Source: Serripes groenlandicus
Taxonomy: Eukaryota; Mollusca; Bivalvia; Cardiida; Cardiidae
Length of the DNA: 64,000 nucleotides
Direction of reading: 5' to 3'
NCBI GenBank assembly: GCA_031761405.1
Contig: JASEVX010000010.1
Span: 8,962,554-9,026,553, forward strand
The position numbers and the translations under genes are program-made. The notes under the pieces were generated by a model that worked only from the letters and a program-made list of their open reading frames with translations, was not told the DNA's origin and did not search any database. Of the stretch, positions 32,001-44,400 are shown piece after piece. Position 1 is the stretch's first letter; every line of letters starts with the position of its first letter.

Positions 32001-35000
32001 AGAGTGTTAACAAGATTTCCTTTCAATTCGACCTAGTGACCTAGTTTTTGACCTCATATGGCCCAGTTTCGAACTTGTCCAAGATTTTATGGAGATGAAC
32101 GTTCTGATAAACTTTCATGAAGATTGGATGCAAAATGTAGCCCGTAGAGTGTTAACAAGCTCAAATGTTGACGACGCACGACGGACGACGGACGGACGCC
32201 GGACAAAATGTGATCACAATAGCTCACCTTGCACTTCGTGCATAGGTGAGCTAAAAAAAGTCTGGGGGGGGGGGGGGGGGGGGGAGGAGGAACGACCAGC
32301 AATTTTGAGGGTACCCCCCATAGAATTTTTATTATTTTTTGGGCACCCCCCATAGAATAAAATTTCAATTTTACCCCCCACCTAGAGAATTCAAATTATC
32401 ACATTCATAGCAATTTTATTCATGTTTTATACTTTTTAACACATTCAAGCAGATCCAAATTAAAATGCATGTGTTAAAAGACATCCAGAAGTATCATATT
32501 TGACCATGACCAAGAGTGTACCTTCCTAGATAACCCAAACCCAGTCGGTAGCAATGCAGGCTCAGCCATTTTTCTTTCCTATGTTTGACAAGAGTCAATG
32601 TGACATGGTGGACAGACGTTTTGGCTACGGACATTTTGGCCAGGGACGTTTTGGCCAAATGGAAGTTCAAAGTAGGACGTTTTGGCCAAATTCCATTCCC
32701 TTCAACAATAATAGTGGACTTTGAGCGTAGTGTTGAAATTGCCATTTTATCAGTGTTTGGTGAACACGTTAATATTCAGTTTTGTTTCTACCATTTATCC
32801 CAATCAATTTGGCGCAAAATTCAGGCTCTTGGACTAACACACCGATACGAGAACGATAATGAATTCAGACTGTTTTGTGGGCACATAGATGCCTTGGCTT
32901 TCCTTCCACTAGATCAAGTAAGCAGAAAGTAACATAAATCAAACTGAATAACTTCATCCATATTTATTAAAAGTCTTCATTTTGTACACACCCGTACATA
33001 CCACAAGTACTAAAAAATAAAGACTTCAATATATTTCAAAAATAATGTTTTTTTCTGCTTTAAAATAGAATTTGGCCAAAACGTCCTACTTTGAATTTCC
33101 ATTTGGCCAACACGTCCGTGGCCAAAACGTCCTGGCCAAAACATCCGTGGCCAAACGTTTTGGCCACGGACATTTTGGCCAGGACGTTTTGGCCAGGACG
33201 TTTTGGCCAGGGACGTTTTGGCCAAATGGAAGTTCAAAGTGGGACGTTTTGGCCAAATTCCATTCCCTTCAACAATAATAGTGGACTTTGAGCGTAGTGT
33301 TGAAATTGCCATTTTATCAGTGTTTGGTGAACATGTAAATATTCAGTTTTGTTTCTACCATTTATCCCAATCAATTTGGCGCAAAATTCAGGCTCTTGGA
33401 CTAACACACCGATACGAGAACGATAATGAATTCAGACTGTTTTGTGGGCACATAGATGCCTTGGCTTTCCTTCCACTAGAGAAGTAAGCAGAAAGTAACA
33501 TAAATCAAACTGAATAACTTCATCCATATTTATTAAAAGTCTTCATTTTGTACACACCCGTACATACCACAAGTACTAAAAAATAAAGACTTCAATATAT
33601 TTCAAAAATAATGTTTTTTTCTGCTTTAAAATAGAATTTGGCCAAAACGTCCTACTTTGAATTTCCATTTGGCCAACACGTCCGTGGCCAAAACGTCCTG
33701 GCCAAAACATCTGTGGCCAAAACGTCCTACATTCATGTGACATGCATCTTCCACCAATCTTCTAAGTCTATGTGGAAAAGCAGCCAGTTGCTTTGGGAAG
33801 ATTGTTGTGCGAAATACTGGTGTGTGAAAACCAGGAAATACATTTATACATGTAGTAGGTAACTGGCTGTCGTGATATAACTGATAAACGGCGTTAAACT
33901 CGAATCAATCATATTTATAATACAATTGGCTGAAATATGAGGCCAAGTTTGTAACGGATATGCCAATGCTAAATAATAGTGTGGCAAACTGGTCTAGTAT
34001 GGAGAAATCCACAAAATGTAATTTGGACTAGATGAAATAATGAACATGTATTTCAAGCCATCTTGTAACCGGTGTCCGGTGTCGTAAAAATCACTGAAGC
34101 GTCATTATCACCAATATTTATTAGCGAGCTGATACAGTAAATGCGATCTCGTATCCAACAATTAAAAATTAGAAAACGCTCGACATTGAATTCCCGCCGA
34201 ATTTATTACGGGTTTTTTATACAGTAAAAAAAACGACCACCCACAGAATTAAAATACATCTTTTGCCCACTACCTAGAGAATTTTATTTAAAAAATACCC
34301 CCCACCCACAGAATTTAAATAGCTTGTCGTTCCTCCCCCCCCCAGACATTTTTTTCTGGAACAGCCCATAGCTCTTTTCAAAGTCCTTTACTGCAAATTC
34401 GTCTCATGTGGTTGATTGTTTGGTGTTAAATGCCGATTTCAACTATATTTTAGTTATATCATGGCATTTCCTGGGTAAGTTACCAGTACTTCTGGTCTAT
34501 TTATCCTGACAGCATCCAGTCAGTCATAATGCTTACCCCGCAACCCCGAGTGCCAAGGATGGGCAGCCATTACTACTATTTTTAAAGTATTTGGTATGAC
34601 CCTGCCGGTATTGAACCCGCAACCTCCCACACCAGAGGCTGACGCTCTACCACTACACCACCAAGGGTGTAAGTTACATGTGGAAATAGTTTTATCACAT
34701 AAATACCCTTATTTTCAATTTGAGAACAAATCACGGAACAACGATATCCAACATGTGTGATAACAAAAACACGTCATACACGCGACTACTGATGACGTCA
34801 TTTTGACCTTTATATATATATTTCTATCAATCTAAATATGTGTTATCAAGAAACTTACCAAATGGACGCCTCATTCCTCGACCTCTCCAGGTTACAAATT
34901 CTTGAGATTTTCTCCTGTCTCTGCAAAATTGAAATTAATTTAACTACTTACCACCGACACATTTATTTTCATTCATATACAGCAGAAGACTTTTGAAAAC

Positions 35001-38000
35001 TTTGTTGCAAAAGGAGACATTGCTCATAATGACCCACTCCTCCTTTTGCCACATAATTTTCAACTCTTTACAATACTTATTATTTAGTTTATAGACAGTT
35101 TTCATTTTTTAGCCAATATGTTTTCAATAGGCCTCTTTCAGCAGCACTTCAATTATTTAAGTATCACATGTCATTCTGTCAGTAAATTGCCAGTACTGAG
35201 GGTATGTTTTTCCTGACACCAGCACATGAGTTGTGATGCTATATCCCCACAACCCAGAAAAACACAGAGAGAAGCCAATACTATAACCCTTTCCCTCATA
35301 CGACAATTCTGCAGCAGACAACTTCGAACGTATTTTGTCAAAACATAGAAAATCTCCATAATTGAATGGATAACCTATGACAAAAAGTGGAAAACATTGT
35401 GGCAAAAGGAGAAATTGCCTGCTCTGTGCAATTTCTTCTTTTGTCACTATGTTTTCAAAAAGCTGTCTGCTGCAGAGGCATCAGAAAGCATCTATATGAG
35501 GGAAAGGGTTAAAACTCTTTGAAATAACCCAACAGGTATCAAACCCAAAACTTTAGCTCGTAAGGTGGCCGCTCTAATAGCAAACAAAAAGGTGTTATAA
35601 CTATGTAATAGGCAAGAAAAACAAGTAAATAATGATAAATAACTTTACTTGAGTTTTTTGGGTTTTGTCCTTTCCTCTTCTGTTGTGAGACCAATATCTT
35701 TCTTCAACTCCTCTTCCACATTGAGATCATTGCAGTATTTATGACAAAGTTCGTCCAGATCAGATTGCACAAGATCCGGTTCATCTAGCTCAAATGTGGT
35801 CTGCCAGAAGGTGGAGCTCAGTCTCTCGTCCTCGGGATCCGTGACCGTGTAGGTAGACCGAATATTGAAAAGGTTAGTCAGCTGTTCTGGCTCTGGGAGA
35901 GCAGGTGGGGTAATGACTTCAAAAATAATAAGAGAAAAGTAACAAGAGCTGTCAAACATTATGCCCCCCTTTTTTGTGTTCAAGGCCACTGTGACATTGA
36001 CCTTTAAACGGATGACCCCAAAATCAATAGGGGTCATCTACTGGGTATGCCAAACCTGTGTTTTGTAGGTCCAAGCATTATCCATTTATCAATCGGGCAA
36101 GCTTTAGTCTACTGATGTATCTACCGACGGATCGACATGTGCATCACAAAACACCCCCTCTTCTTCGAAGGGGGGGCATACCTAGAAATGCGTCAGGAGT
36201 ACGGGCAAGTCTCCCCTTTGTAAACAGTCATACTGAAACCTCTGAAGAGCAACGCTTATATTTTCTCCAACAATTATGATTTTAATTCATACTTTTACCC
36301 TTTCCCACTTGCAGATGCATTTTGTGACGCATCAGCTGCACACGACTTTTGAAAACATTGTAGCAAAATGAGAAATTGCTCTTAAATATATCTATTTAAT
36401 AATTCAAGATTTCTCATTTTTCTGACTAATGCTCTCAATTTGTTTGTTTGGAGTTTAACGCCGCTTTCAACAGCTTTGGTCATATCACGGCGGTCAGTGC
36501 ACCTACCCATGTTTTCCTGGCTTTCCCACACCAGTACTTACACAACATTCTTTCGAAGCCACTGACTACTTTCTCACATAGATCACTAATCGAGGGCTTG
36601 GCGTGAAACGGTTGTAACTAAAACCCTATTTTGAAAACCCTGGTTTAGGGGCAATTTCGACCCCTTTGTAAACAATGCAAATTTAGGTGCCATTGCTCAG
36701 AACGAGCAATGGCACCTAAATTTCCATTGTTTACCAAGAAAAATGATTTAACGCTTATCATAACTTTAAGGCGAGGTGATTTACCTTGGTACAAAAATAC
36801 CAATTCTAGTTACAACCCTTTCACGCCAAGCCCTCGTAATGCTCTCAAGGGTCTACTGCAGATTTGTTGTATGTGGGAAAGGCTTTGTGTGAATAAACCT
36901 CTATGTAGCTGCCACATTTTTCTGCTTCACACAATATCGCACTTGAGAGGGTGCACTGTACTGTGCGGGTCAAGGGCAATAACTAATTGTTGAATGTCCA
37001 AAATCATTTCCCAGGTACATGTACACTCGTCATATATGAGCTAATTTAAATTATTTTGGATCTTTACCCTTTCCAAGCCTCTGAAGCAGATAACATTTGA
37101 AAACATTGTGGCAAAAAGGAGGAATTGTTTATAATGAGCAATTTCTTCTTTGCTACAATGTTTTCTACACTAATAAATAATTTAACTGTCCTGTACAGTC
37201 CAACCTGTGCTTGAAGACCACCCATGGGAAGAGAACAATCCTGTCTTTGTTCACAGATGGTCTTTTATTACAGGGTCATTTATGCAGAAAATGAGAATTT
37301 GGTAATTAAACATGTGGTTGCAATAGAGAGGGATTTGCTAAACGAAGGTGGTCTTTAGTACAGGTTTGTCTGTACAGAGATTTTTCACATTTTTGCCTAG
37401 ATATATTCAAAGTCGTCTGCTGCATATTCTTTGTTTGTGGGAAAGGGTGAATGCATCTGCGTACAGTGAAGACTCGGTCCTCTGCTGCAGATTTGTCATA
37501 TCGTGAGAAAAGGTTAAAACTATATCACTCATACCTGGTTTGGGTTTGAAAGGCGATTCTTTTTTCAGCATTGACAAAAGACTTGACACGCTTTCTAAAA
37601 GACTCTCCAATGTTTCTTCCTCTTTGACACCATCCTGTAAAATAGTGTATAATACAGGGGATTAGATAAGGAGGAGTAATCTGGTCTCTTCCCAACGTGA
37701 TACAACTAAACCCAATGTTATGGGTTATTAACCCTTTCCCTCATACGAAAATTATGCAGCAGACAACTTTGAATGTATTTTGTCAAAACATAGAAAATCT
37801 CCATAATTGAATGGAGGACCTATGACAAAAAGTGGAAAACATTGTGGCAAAAGGAGAAATTGCACGTTTTGTGCAATTTCTTCTTTTGTCACTATGTTTT
37901 CAAAATACTGTCTGCTGCAGAGGCGTCAGAAAGCGTCTATATGAGGGAAAGGGTTAAGAGAATCATCTAACTGAGATGATTCTTTTGAGTACCAACAACA

Positions 38001-38403
38001 TAGGGTTTTGAGTGTCAAATAAGGATTTTTGGACGTGACAAATGCACCCTATCTAGAGCTCTAATAGTATACATATATACATCGTATAAATAAGATATTT
38101 GTTTATTTTTCATGTCCATTTAATTAACCCTTTCCTTCATACAGACGCTTTCGGACGTCTCTGCAGCAGACACAAAACATGCAATTTCTCCTTTTACCAC
38201 AATGTTTTCCACTTTTAGTCGTAGGTTATCCATTCAATTATAGAGACTTTCTATTCTTTTGACAAAATATGCTCAAAGTCGTCTGCTGCAGAATTGTTGT
38301 ATGAGGGAAAGGGCTATTGTTACAATTCTTATAACATCAAAAGCGTTTGAAGGGAACACATGTGTCGCCTGCCATCGTCAGTAAGTGAACACATGATGGA
38401 CAC

Positions 38404-38441
<38 letters not shown>

Positions 38442-41400
38442 CAGAGCAGTGATCTCTATGTGTCTTCCTACCAGATGACACAAAAAGGCATGAAAATATG
38501 AGGATCATAAATGCTATCGGTGATAACAAATTTAATATCACAGTCAAAACAAATACATATTCTACATATTTAATGCAAGATGAAAAAAAGATTTATGGGG
38601 AGTTTCATGATCGATAAATGATAAAATGCAAAATTTTGAAAAGTGCAAAGCATCAATGAACATATATGATAACAAGCATGTTCAAAAGGAACACTTGTGT
38701 GGGATGCCAAAAAACACCAAAACTCGGTATCACTCTGAAAACAAACAATGTATTCCAGTTAACTGATACCAATAAATTGAATATTTTTTTTAAATGAATA
38801 TTGTTATGGTCAATACAACCATCCAGACATTTATAAAACTTTTGAAAGACTCAATGATGAAGTTGAATGATCCTGATCAGACCACACACATGCACAGGTT
38901 GATCTGAATCTACCCTGGTTGATAAGTCGCAAATGTATAGTTTTTCACATCGCTCTGTTCATATTTACGGTAATCCAGTTATACATACCAAAACAGGGAA
39001 TATTCCACATATTGAAATTTATTTTTTGAGCAAGGCTATAGGAAAACATATCATTTGGCACTCGCGACCAGTTAAGATCAGTCACGTCTAAATAATGTTA
39101 TTGATCAAATACAGAAAAAATTGTCACACGCCAATGTGCCTTCCAAGACAATTTTAAAATATATTTCGACTTTGTTGAAAACCTAATAAAAAACTTAGCT
39201 TGGTTTATCCCTTTCCCAAATACAGACACTTTCTGACTCCTCTGCAGCAGACCACTTTTGAAAACAATGTGACAAAAGAAGAAATTGCTCATGATGAGCA
39301 ATTTATCCTTTTGCCATCATGTTTTCAACTCCTTTCCATCATTACAAATTCACTTTTAGAGATTTTCAATATTTTTTACCCAGACATTTTCAAAGTTGTC
39401 TGCTGCAGATTTATTGTATGTGGGAAAGGGTTAAGTGGCTGCAAATATTCAATAGATATACTTTCATCTTACTTCGAGTAACTTCTGCAAGTCAACCAAT
39501 GGATGGTTTGTAAAATTTTGTGACCACGCCACCACTTCACGTAACTCCTGATTACTAAGAGTTATAGTTCTTGTTAGTGGAATATCTTCATCGGTGGGAT
39601 CCGTGGAAACAAGAAGTCTCATGAACTCCAGCGTTGTTGAAAATGTCGATAAACAGTCTGAACTATCCTTGCTAAACTTAAACTTGATCCTTTGTAATAA
39701 CCTGTACATGGCCAGTTTGTGTTTATCAAACGCTCTGTAAAAATAAATGAGAATATTAGGTTAGACTACGGCTAGTTTGTGTTAATCAAATGTTTCTGTA
39801 AAAATAAACAAGAATGTTAAGTTAGACTACAGCTAGTTTGTGTTTATCAAATGTCTCTGTGAAAATTAACAAGAACATCATGTTTGACAAGACCACATCC
39901 CCACCGAAGATTGGGAAATTCAAAGACAAAGTGGAAGGGTTTAATAATTATTCATGAACAAGAGTGCCAGTGCCGCCACAAAATATAAAGATCAAGATTG
40001 GTCCTTTTAATTATTGCTTTTAACATGTATCACAAGACTACCATTGGAATCTCTATCAAAATGGCCGAACCGAAAAAATGGTAATTTCATGAAAAAAATT
40101 CACAAAACTACCATTATGGTAAAACAATCATAAAACAAAAGAAACAGCAAACAAAGTATTGGATTGGATTGTTGGAGCGTAATGTCCCATTCAACAAATT
40201 ATTTCAGTCAGGAAGAAAATAGGATACATATAAACCGAGATAGAACCCTATAGAGGCTTCCGATATGAAAGTAGGTCAAATGGCAGTGTCGATTTGTATC
40301 CTTTTTTCCTTCTGAGCATAACTCTTGAAAAAATCACTCAACCGGATAATCCCTGCTTTATGCACTTCTACCTGTTTGAAAATCGCCACTTCATGCACAT
40401 CTACCCATTATAGTAATGATATTGACCAAGTTTTGAAAAGATTCAGTCAGAAACGTAGGAGGAGTTGCGTTCACAAGCCGCAATATCAATCAGCTACAGA
40501 GACTAAGTTACAAGGGACGTAAATCTTGCAAAAATCTACCCATTATAGTTATGACATTGACCAAGTTTTAAAAAGATTCGGTCAGAAACATAGGAAGAGT
40601 TGCATTCACAAGGCTGCAATATCAATCAGCTACAGAGACTAAGTTACAAGGGACATAAATCTTGCAAAAATCAATGAACCGGAAAATCGCCGCTTCATGC
40701 ACATCTACCCATTATAGTTATGACATTGACCAAGTTTTAAAAAGATTCGGTCAGAAACATAGGAAGAGTTGCATTCACAAGGCTGCAATATCAATCAGCT
40801 ACAGAGACTAAGTTACAAGGGACATAAATCTTGCAAAAATCAATGAACTGGAAAATCGCCGCTTCATGCACATCTACCCATTAAAGTCATGACATTGACC
40901 AAGTTTTGAAAACATTCGGTCAGAAACATAGGAGGAGTTGCGTTCACAAGAGTTGCATTCACAAGGCTGCAATATCAATCAGCTACAGAGACTAAGTTAC
41001 AAGGGACATAAATCTTGCAAATATCAATGAACTGGAAAATTGCCGCTTCATGCACATCTACCCATTATAGCCATTATAGTCATGACATTGACCAAGTTTT
41101 GAAAAGATTTGGTCAGAAACATAGGAGGAGTTGCGTTCACAAGGCTGCAATATCAATCAGCTACAGAGACTAAGTTACAAGGGACATAAATCTTGCAAAT
41201 ATCAATGAACTGGAAAATCGTCGCTTCATGCTCATCTACATATGACATTGACCAAGTTTTGAAAAGATACGGTCAGAAACGTAGGAGGAGTTGCGTTCAC
41301 AAGAAATGGACGTACGGACGGACGGAGAAGATGACGCCAATATACTACCGCCTCCGGCGGCGTATAAAAAGACACACCCATCTATACATTAGTTGAAAAC

Positions 41401-44400
41401 TTGATTCTTCATGGTACAAGAACAAAAATGATTTTCTTAGAAACTAGGGAAACAACAATTCAATTTGTTGAATTGAGATCCCCTGCAAAAATAACAAAAG
41501 CACCGCGTACGGCACAGACGCTCGACTGATTGAAAACAGAAAAGAAGCCGAGCTGAACAAAAAACCTTAACCGGACAAGCACGCCGCCACTGTCGCCGTC
41601 GACGACGACACAAGGGTCATGACAATAGCTCTCTTTTTTTTAAAAGTCGAGCTAAAAATTGTAAAAGACTGGCTTGGACCACCTTGGTATACCAGATCCA
41701 AAACTAGTGTGTTCACAAGGTTTTCCTTAAATTTGATCTAGTTTTCATGTGGCCTGTAAAGTGCTCACATGAGTGATATCTTCATTTCCCACAATGTTTC
41801 TAACTCTATTCATTATTTATACTTTCATTCATAGAGTTTTTTATAAGATATTTGCCAAGATGTTTTCAAAGTCGTTTGCTGCAGATTAGTGTGACGTGGG
41901 AAAGGGGTTATTACATATACAGATATATACATACACTCTAAGTAGATAAAAGCTGTAATCATGTTCTGTCAACATAACCAATGCCCTGATACATGGAAGT
42001 ACTGTATCATATTTATGATTGGGATGAGCAATGTGCTCTAACAGGGCTTCTATAATAGAAGTCAGCTGGTCTCTTGTTGGCAAGGCATTGGCAACCTAAA
42101 ATATTAAAATAAAAAACAAGAAATAAGCATAATTTTTTAATGGATAGGAATAATTAACCCAATCTTGGTAGAGTGTAACCCAAGGTACTTTTGTGCCATA
42201 TCATTTTCAAATCGGGCAAATTCTATCCTTTGAACACATTTTAAGAGGACCACCTCCTTTGTAACATTCCTTTAAAATCATTTTGATATTGGTCCATTGG
42301 TTTAGAAGTTGTTTAAGAAAAATGTGAATGGACCAATGAACGATGCTGCAAGAGTGAGAGATCACAAGAGCTCAATGTGCACTTAATTCTCAGCTGGGCT
42401 GATATTCGGGGGATGAGAAGGTTGTAAAACTTGTACAAAGTACCTTAGAATTTCAACACTTTCCAACAGGCAGACAACTTTTGGAATCATTGCGGCCAAA
42501 TGAGGAATTTGTCATTATGAGCAAATTTCTTCTTTTACCACAATTTTTTCAACTATATTCGATAATTTCATTTTTTATTTCATACAGATTATCCATATTT
42601 TTGTCAAGATGTTTGAAACAAGAGAGCCAAGGAGCAAATGCCAACACTCATCCGGTTTTTTTTCCAAGTTAAAAAAGGGGAATTATTGAATAAGTATTAA
42701 AGCTTGGTATAGACATGCATATTGTTCTTATGAACATGTGCACTAAGATTCATTTGATATTGTTGAATGGTTTTTTAGTTATGAGGTAAGGTTAAAGTTT
42801 TGTGACGCAGACAACGCGCAATAGCCCAACTTTTTTAATTTAAAAAACCAGACCAGCTTAAAAGTTGTCTGCTGTAGATTAATTGTATGTGGGAAAGGGG
42901 GGTTAACTCACCTGTTCCTGTAAGGACAGATTGTTTTCTCCACCTGTCAATGTCACCTCCATGTCACAAAGACTCTGTAGTATGGACTGTCATAAGAAAC
43001 ACAGAAGTTATCATCTTTTATCTTTTGATCATAATTCATCAATGTTATACCAGCTTTGCAGGTCAATATAAAACAATTATTTTACTCACTGTGGGCTTAT
43101 TTTCCCTTGCCATTCTGCATATAGCCATTTGGAGAGATTTCTATATTATATTATCCCTTCGCACATACAGACACTTCTGACAACTTTTGAAAACACTGGC
43201 AAAAGAAGAAATTGCTCATAATGAGCAATTTCTCCTTTTGCCACAGTGTTTTACTCTATTTAATAATTCAACTCTCATTTATAGGAATTTTTGTTCACAC
43301 TTTTGCAGAGACATTTTCAGTCGTCTGCTGCAGATTTGTTGTACTTGGGAAAGGGTTAAACCAGCTCTGAAAAGTCAATTTACAATGATATACACTAACA
43401 AAATGAGCCTTGATGCAGGTAAATAGATTTTCAGACACCTGTAGCCCAGTTTATTTCAGTTCAGCTCCTTCAACCTGATAGGTGTTCCTCCATAATAAAA
43501 CATGCTTCACTGGTCTTGATGGTTAACAGTGTAGAACCTGATCAGACTGATTCCTGATGACTAAAGGGTCTATGTATGATTTAAGCTTTGAAAGTCAAAA
43601 TAAAATGAAATACACTGAGTGACAATTACTGTATTATATTAAACAAGATCTGAAGGCCATCATAAACAGACATCATCTACAGCATAGACAGTGTGTTACT
43701 ATGTTCCAAGTTTGAAAGCCAATGTACTTTTTAAGAAAAATTAAAAAAAAAAAAAAAAAAAATAATTAACGCCGAGCTAAAAGCAACTGTTCGACGCCTT
43801 CACCAGATAAGCAACACCTTAGCCTTGCTTTCCCAACTTTTAAATTGCGAGACAAAAATGAAGGTGACTTACAACAACACATTCCTGATCTTGGACGTGT
43901 TCGGGTCTCTCTGATACCAGATTCAGTATGTCCAACATCCTCCGTAATACACTCTGATATTTCTCTTCACCATTAGATCTGTTAATACAATGAAATTTGT
44001 AATCCTTACAACAAATCTGCAGTAGACGACTATGAAAACATCTTGGCAAAAATATGAAATATCTGTTTAAACAAGTAACTGTAGGATTGCAAGCAATTCC
44101 ATAATCCCCTACCCGTTTGCACATTTTGACTTGGTTTCTGTTGTCATAGCAACTCAATATTTAAGGTTATCAAGACAATAAAGCATACTTTAACTAATAA
44201 AAAAATGACGAAATCCCATGAAACGCGAACTTGATCTGTGACACATGATTACAAAGCCATATACAAAATTTCAGCTCAATATCTCAATGCATGTAGAAAA
44301 AAAGTGTGGAAAACTGATTTATTAATATTCTAAGTTCAAAAAGGGGCATAACTCATAAAACAATTGACGAAATCCCATGAAACGCGAACTTGATCTGCGA

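Larger units (their letters stand above)
32608..33734. mobile_element. Mutator-like element (MULE), tandem dimer with long inverted ends
   Basis: Flanked by the 10-bp direct repeat ATGTGACATG (32598-32607 and 33735-33744), the size expected for MULEs. The ends are about 90-bp inverted arms made of repeats of GGACGTTTTGGCCA. Two tandem copies (32608-33155 and 33156-33734) meet end to end in another pair of arms. Each copy carries the same about 215-bp piece of a MULE transposase exon followed by a GTAAGC donor. Too short to be autonomous. Confidence 0.85.
32531..33911 (+). mobile_element. SINE-A copy split by a MULE
   Basis: The left piece (32531-32607) has a worn head (CCCAGTCGGTAGCAATGCAG) and the start of the body. 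The right piece (33735-33911) continues the body (AAGCAGCCAGTTGCTTTGGG, GGCTGTCGTGATATAACTGA) to a tail. Between them lies a MULE dimer. Confidence 0.85.
30741..34367. mobile_element. Outer inverted-repeat element of a nested complex
   Basis: Termini GGGCTGTTCCAGAAA (30741-30755) and its complement ending at 34367. Behind each lies a G-rich (or C-rich) run, then GAGGAACGACNAGC and repeated CCCCCCATAGAAT-type motifs, arranged as inverted arms. The left arm is broken by a Helentron-like insertion (30756-32253). The interior holds a SINE with a MULE inside it. It lies in the largest VIRMA intron (30290-34858). Confidence 0.7.
36294..36890. mobile_element. TTAA foldback MITE broken by a SINE and a second MITE
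   Basis: Left end TTTACCCTTTCCCACTTGC at 36295; right end GATTTGTTGTATGTGGGAAAGG at about 36862-36883. Between the halves lie SINE-A (36440-36590) and the CGAGGG MITE (36591-36836). Confidence 0.75.

Noticed and set aside
33072..33278. Repeated GGCCAAAACGTCC units as CRISPR-like or a simple satellite
   Set aside because: They form the inverted arms of a MULE flanked by a target duplication.
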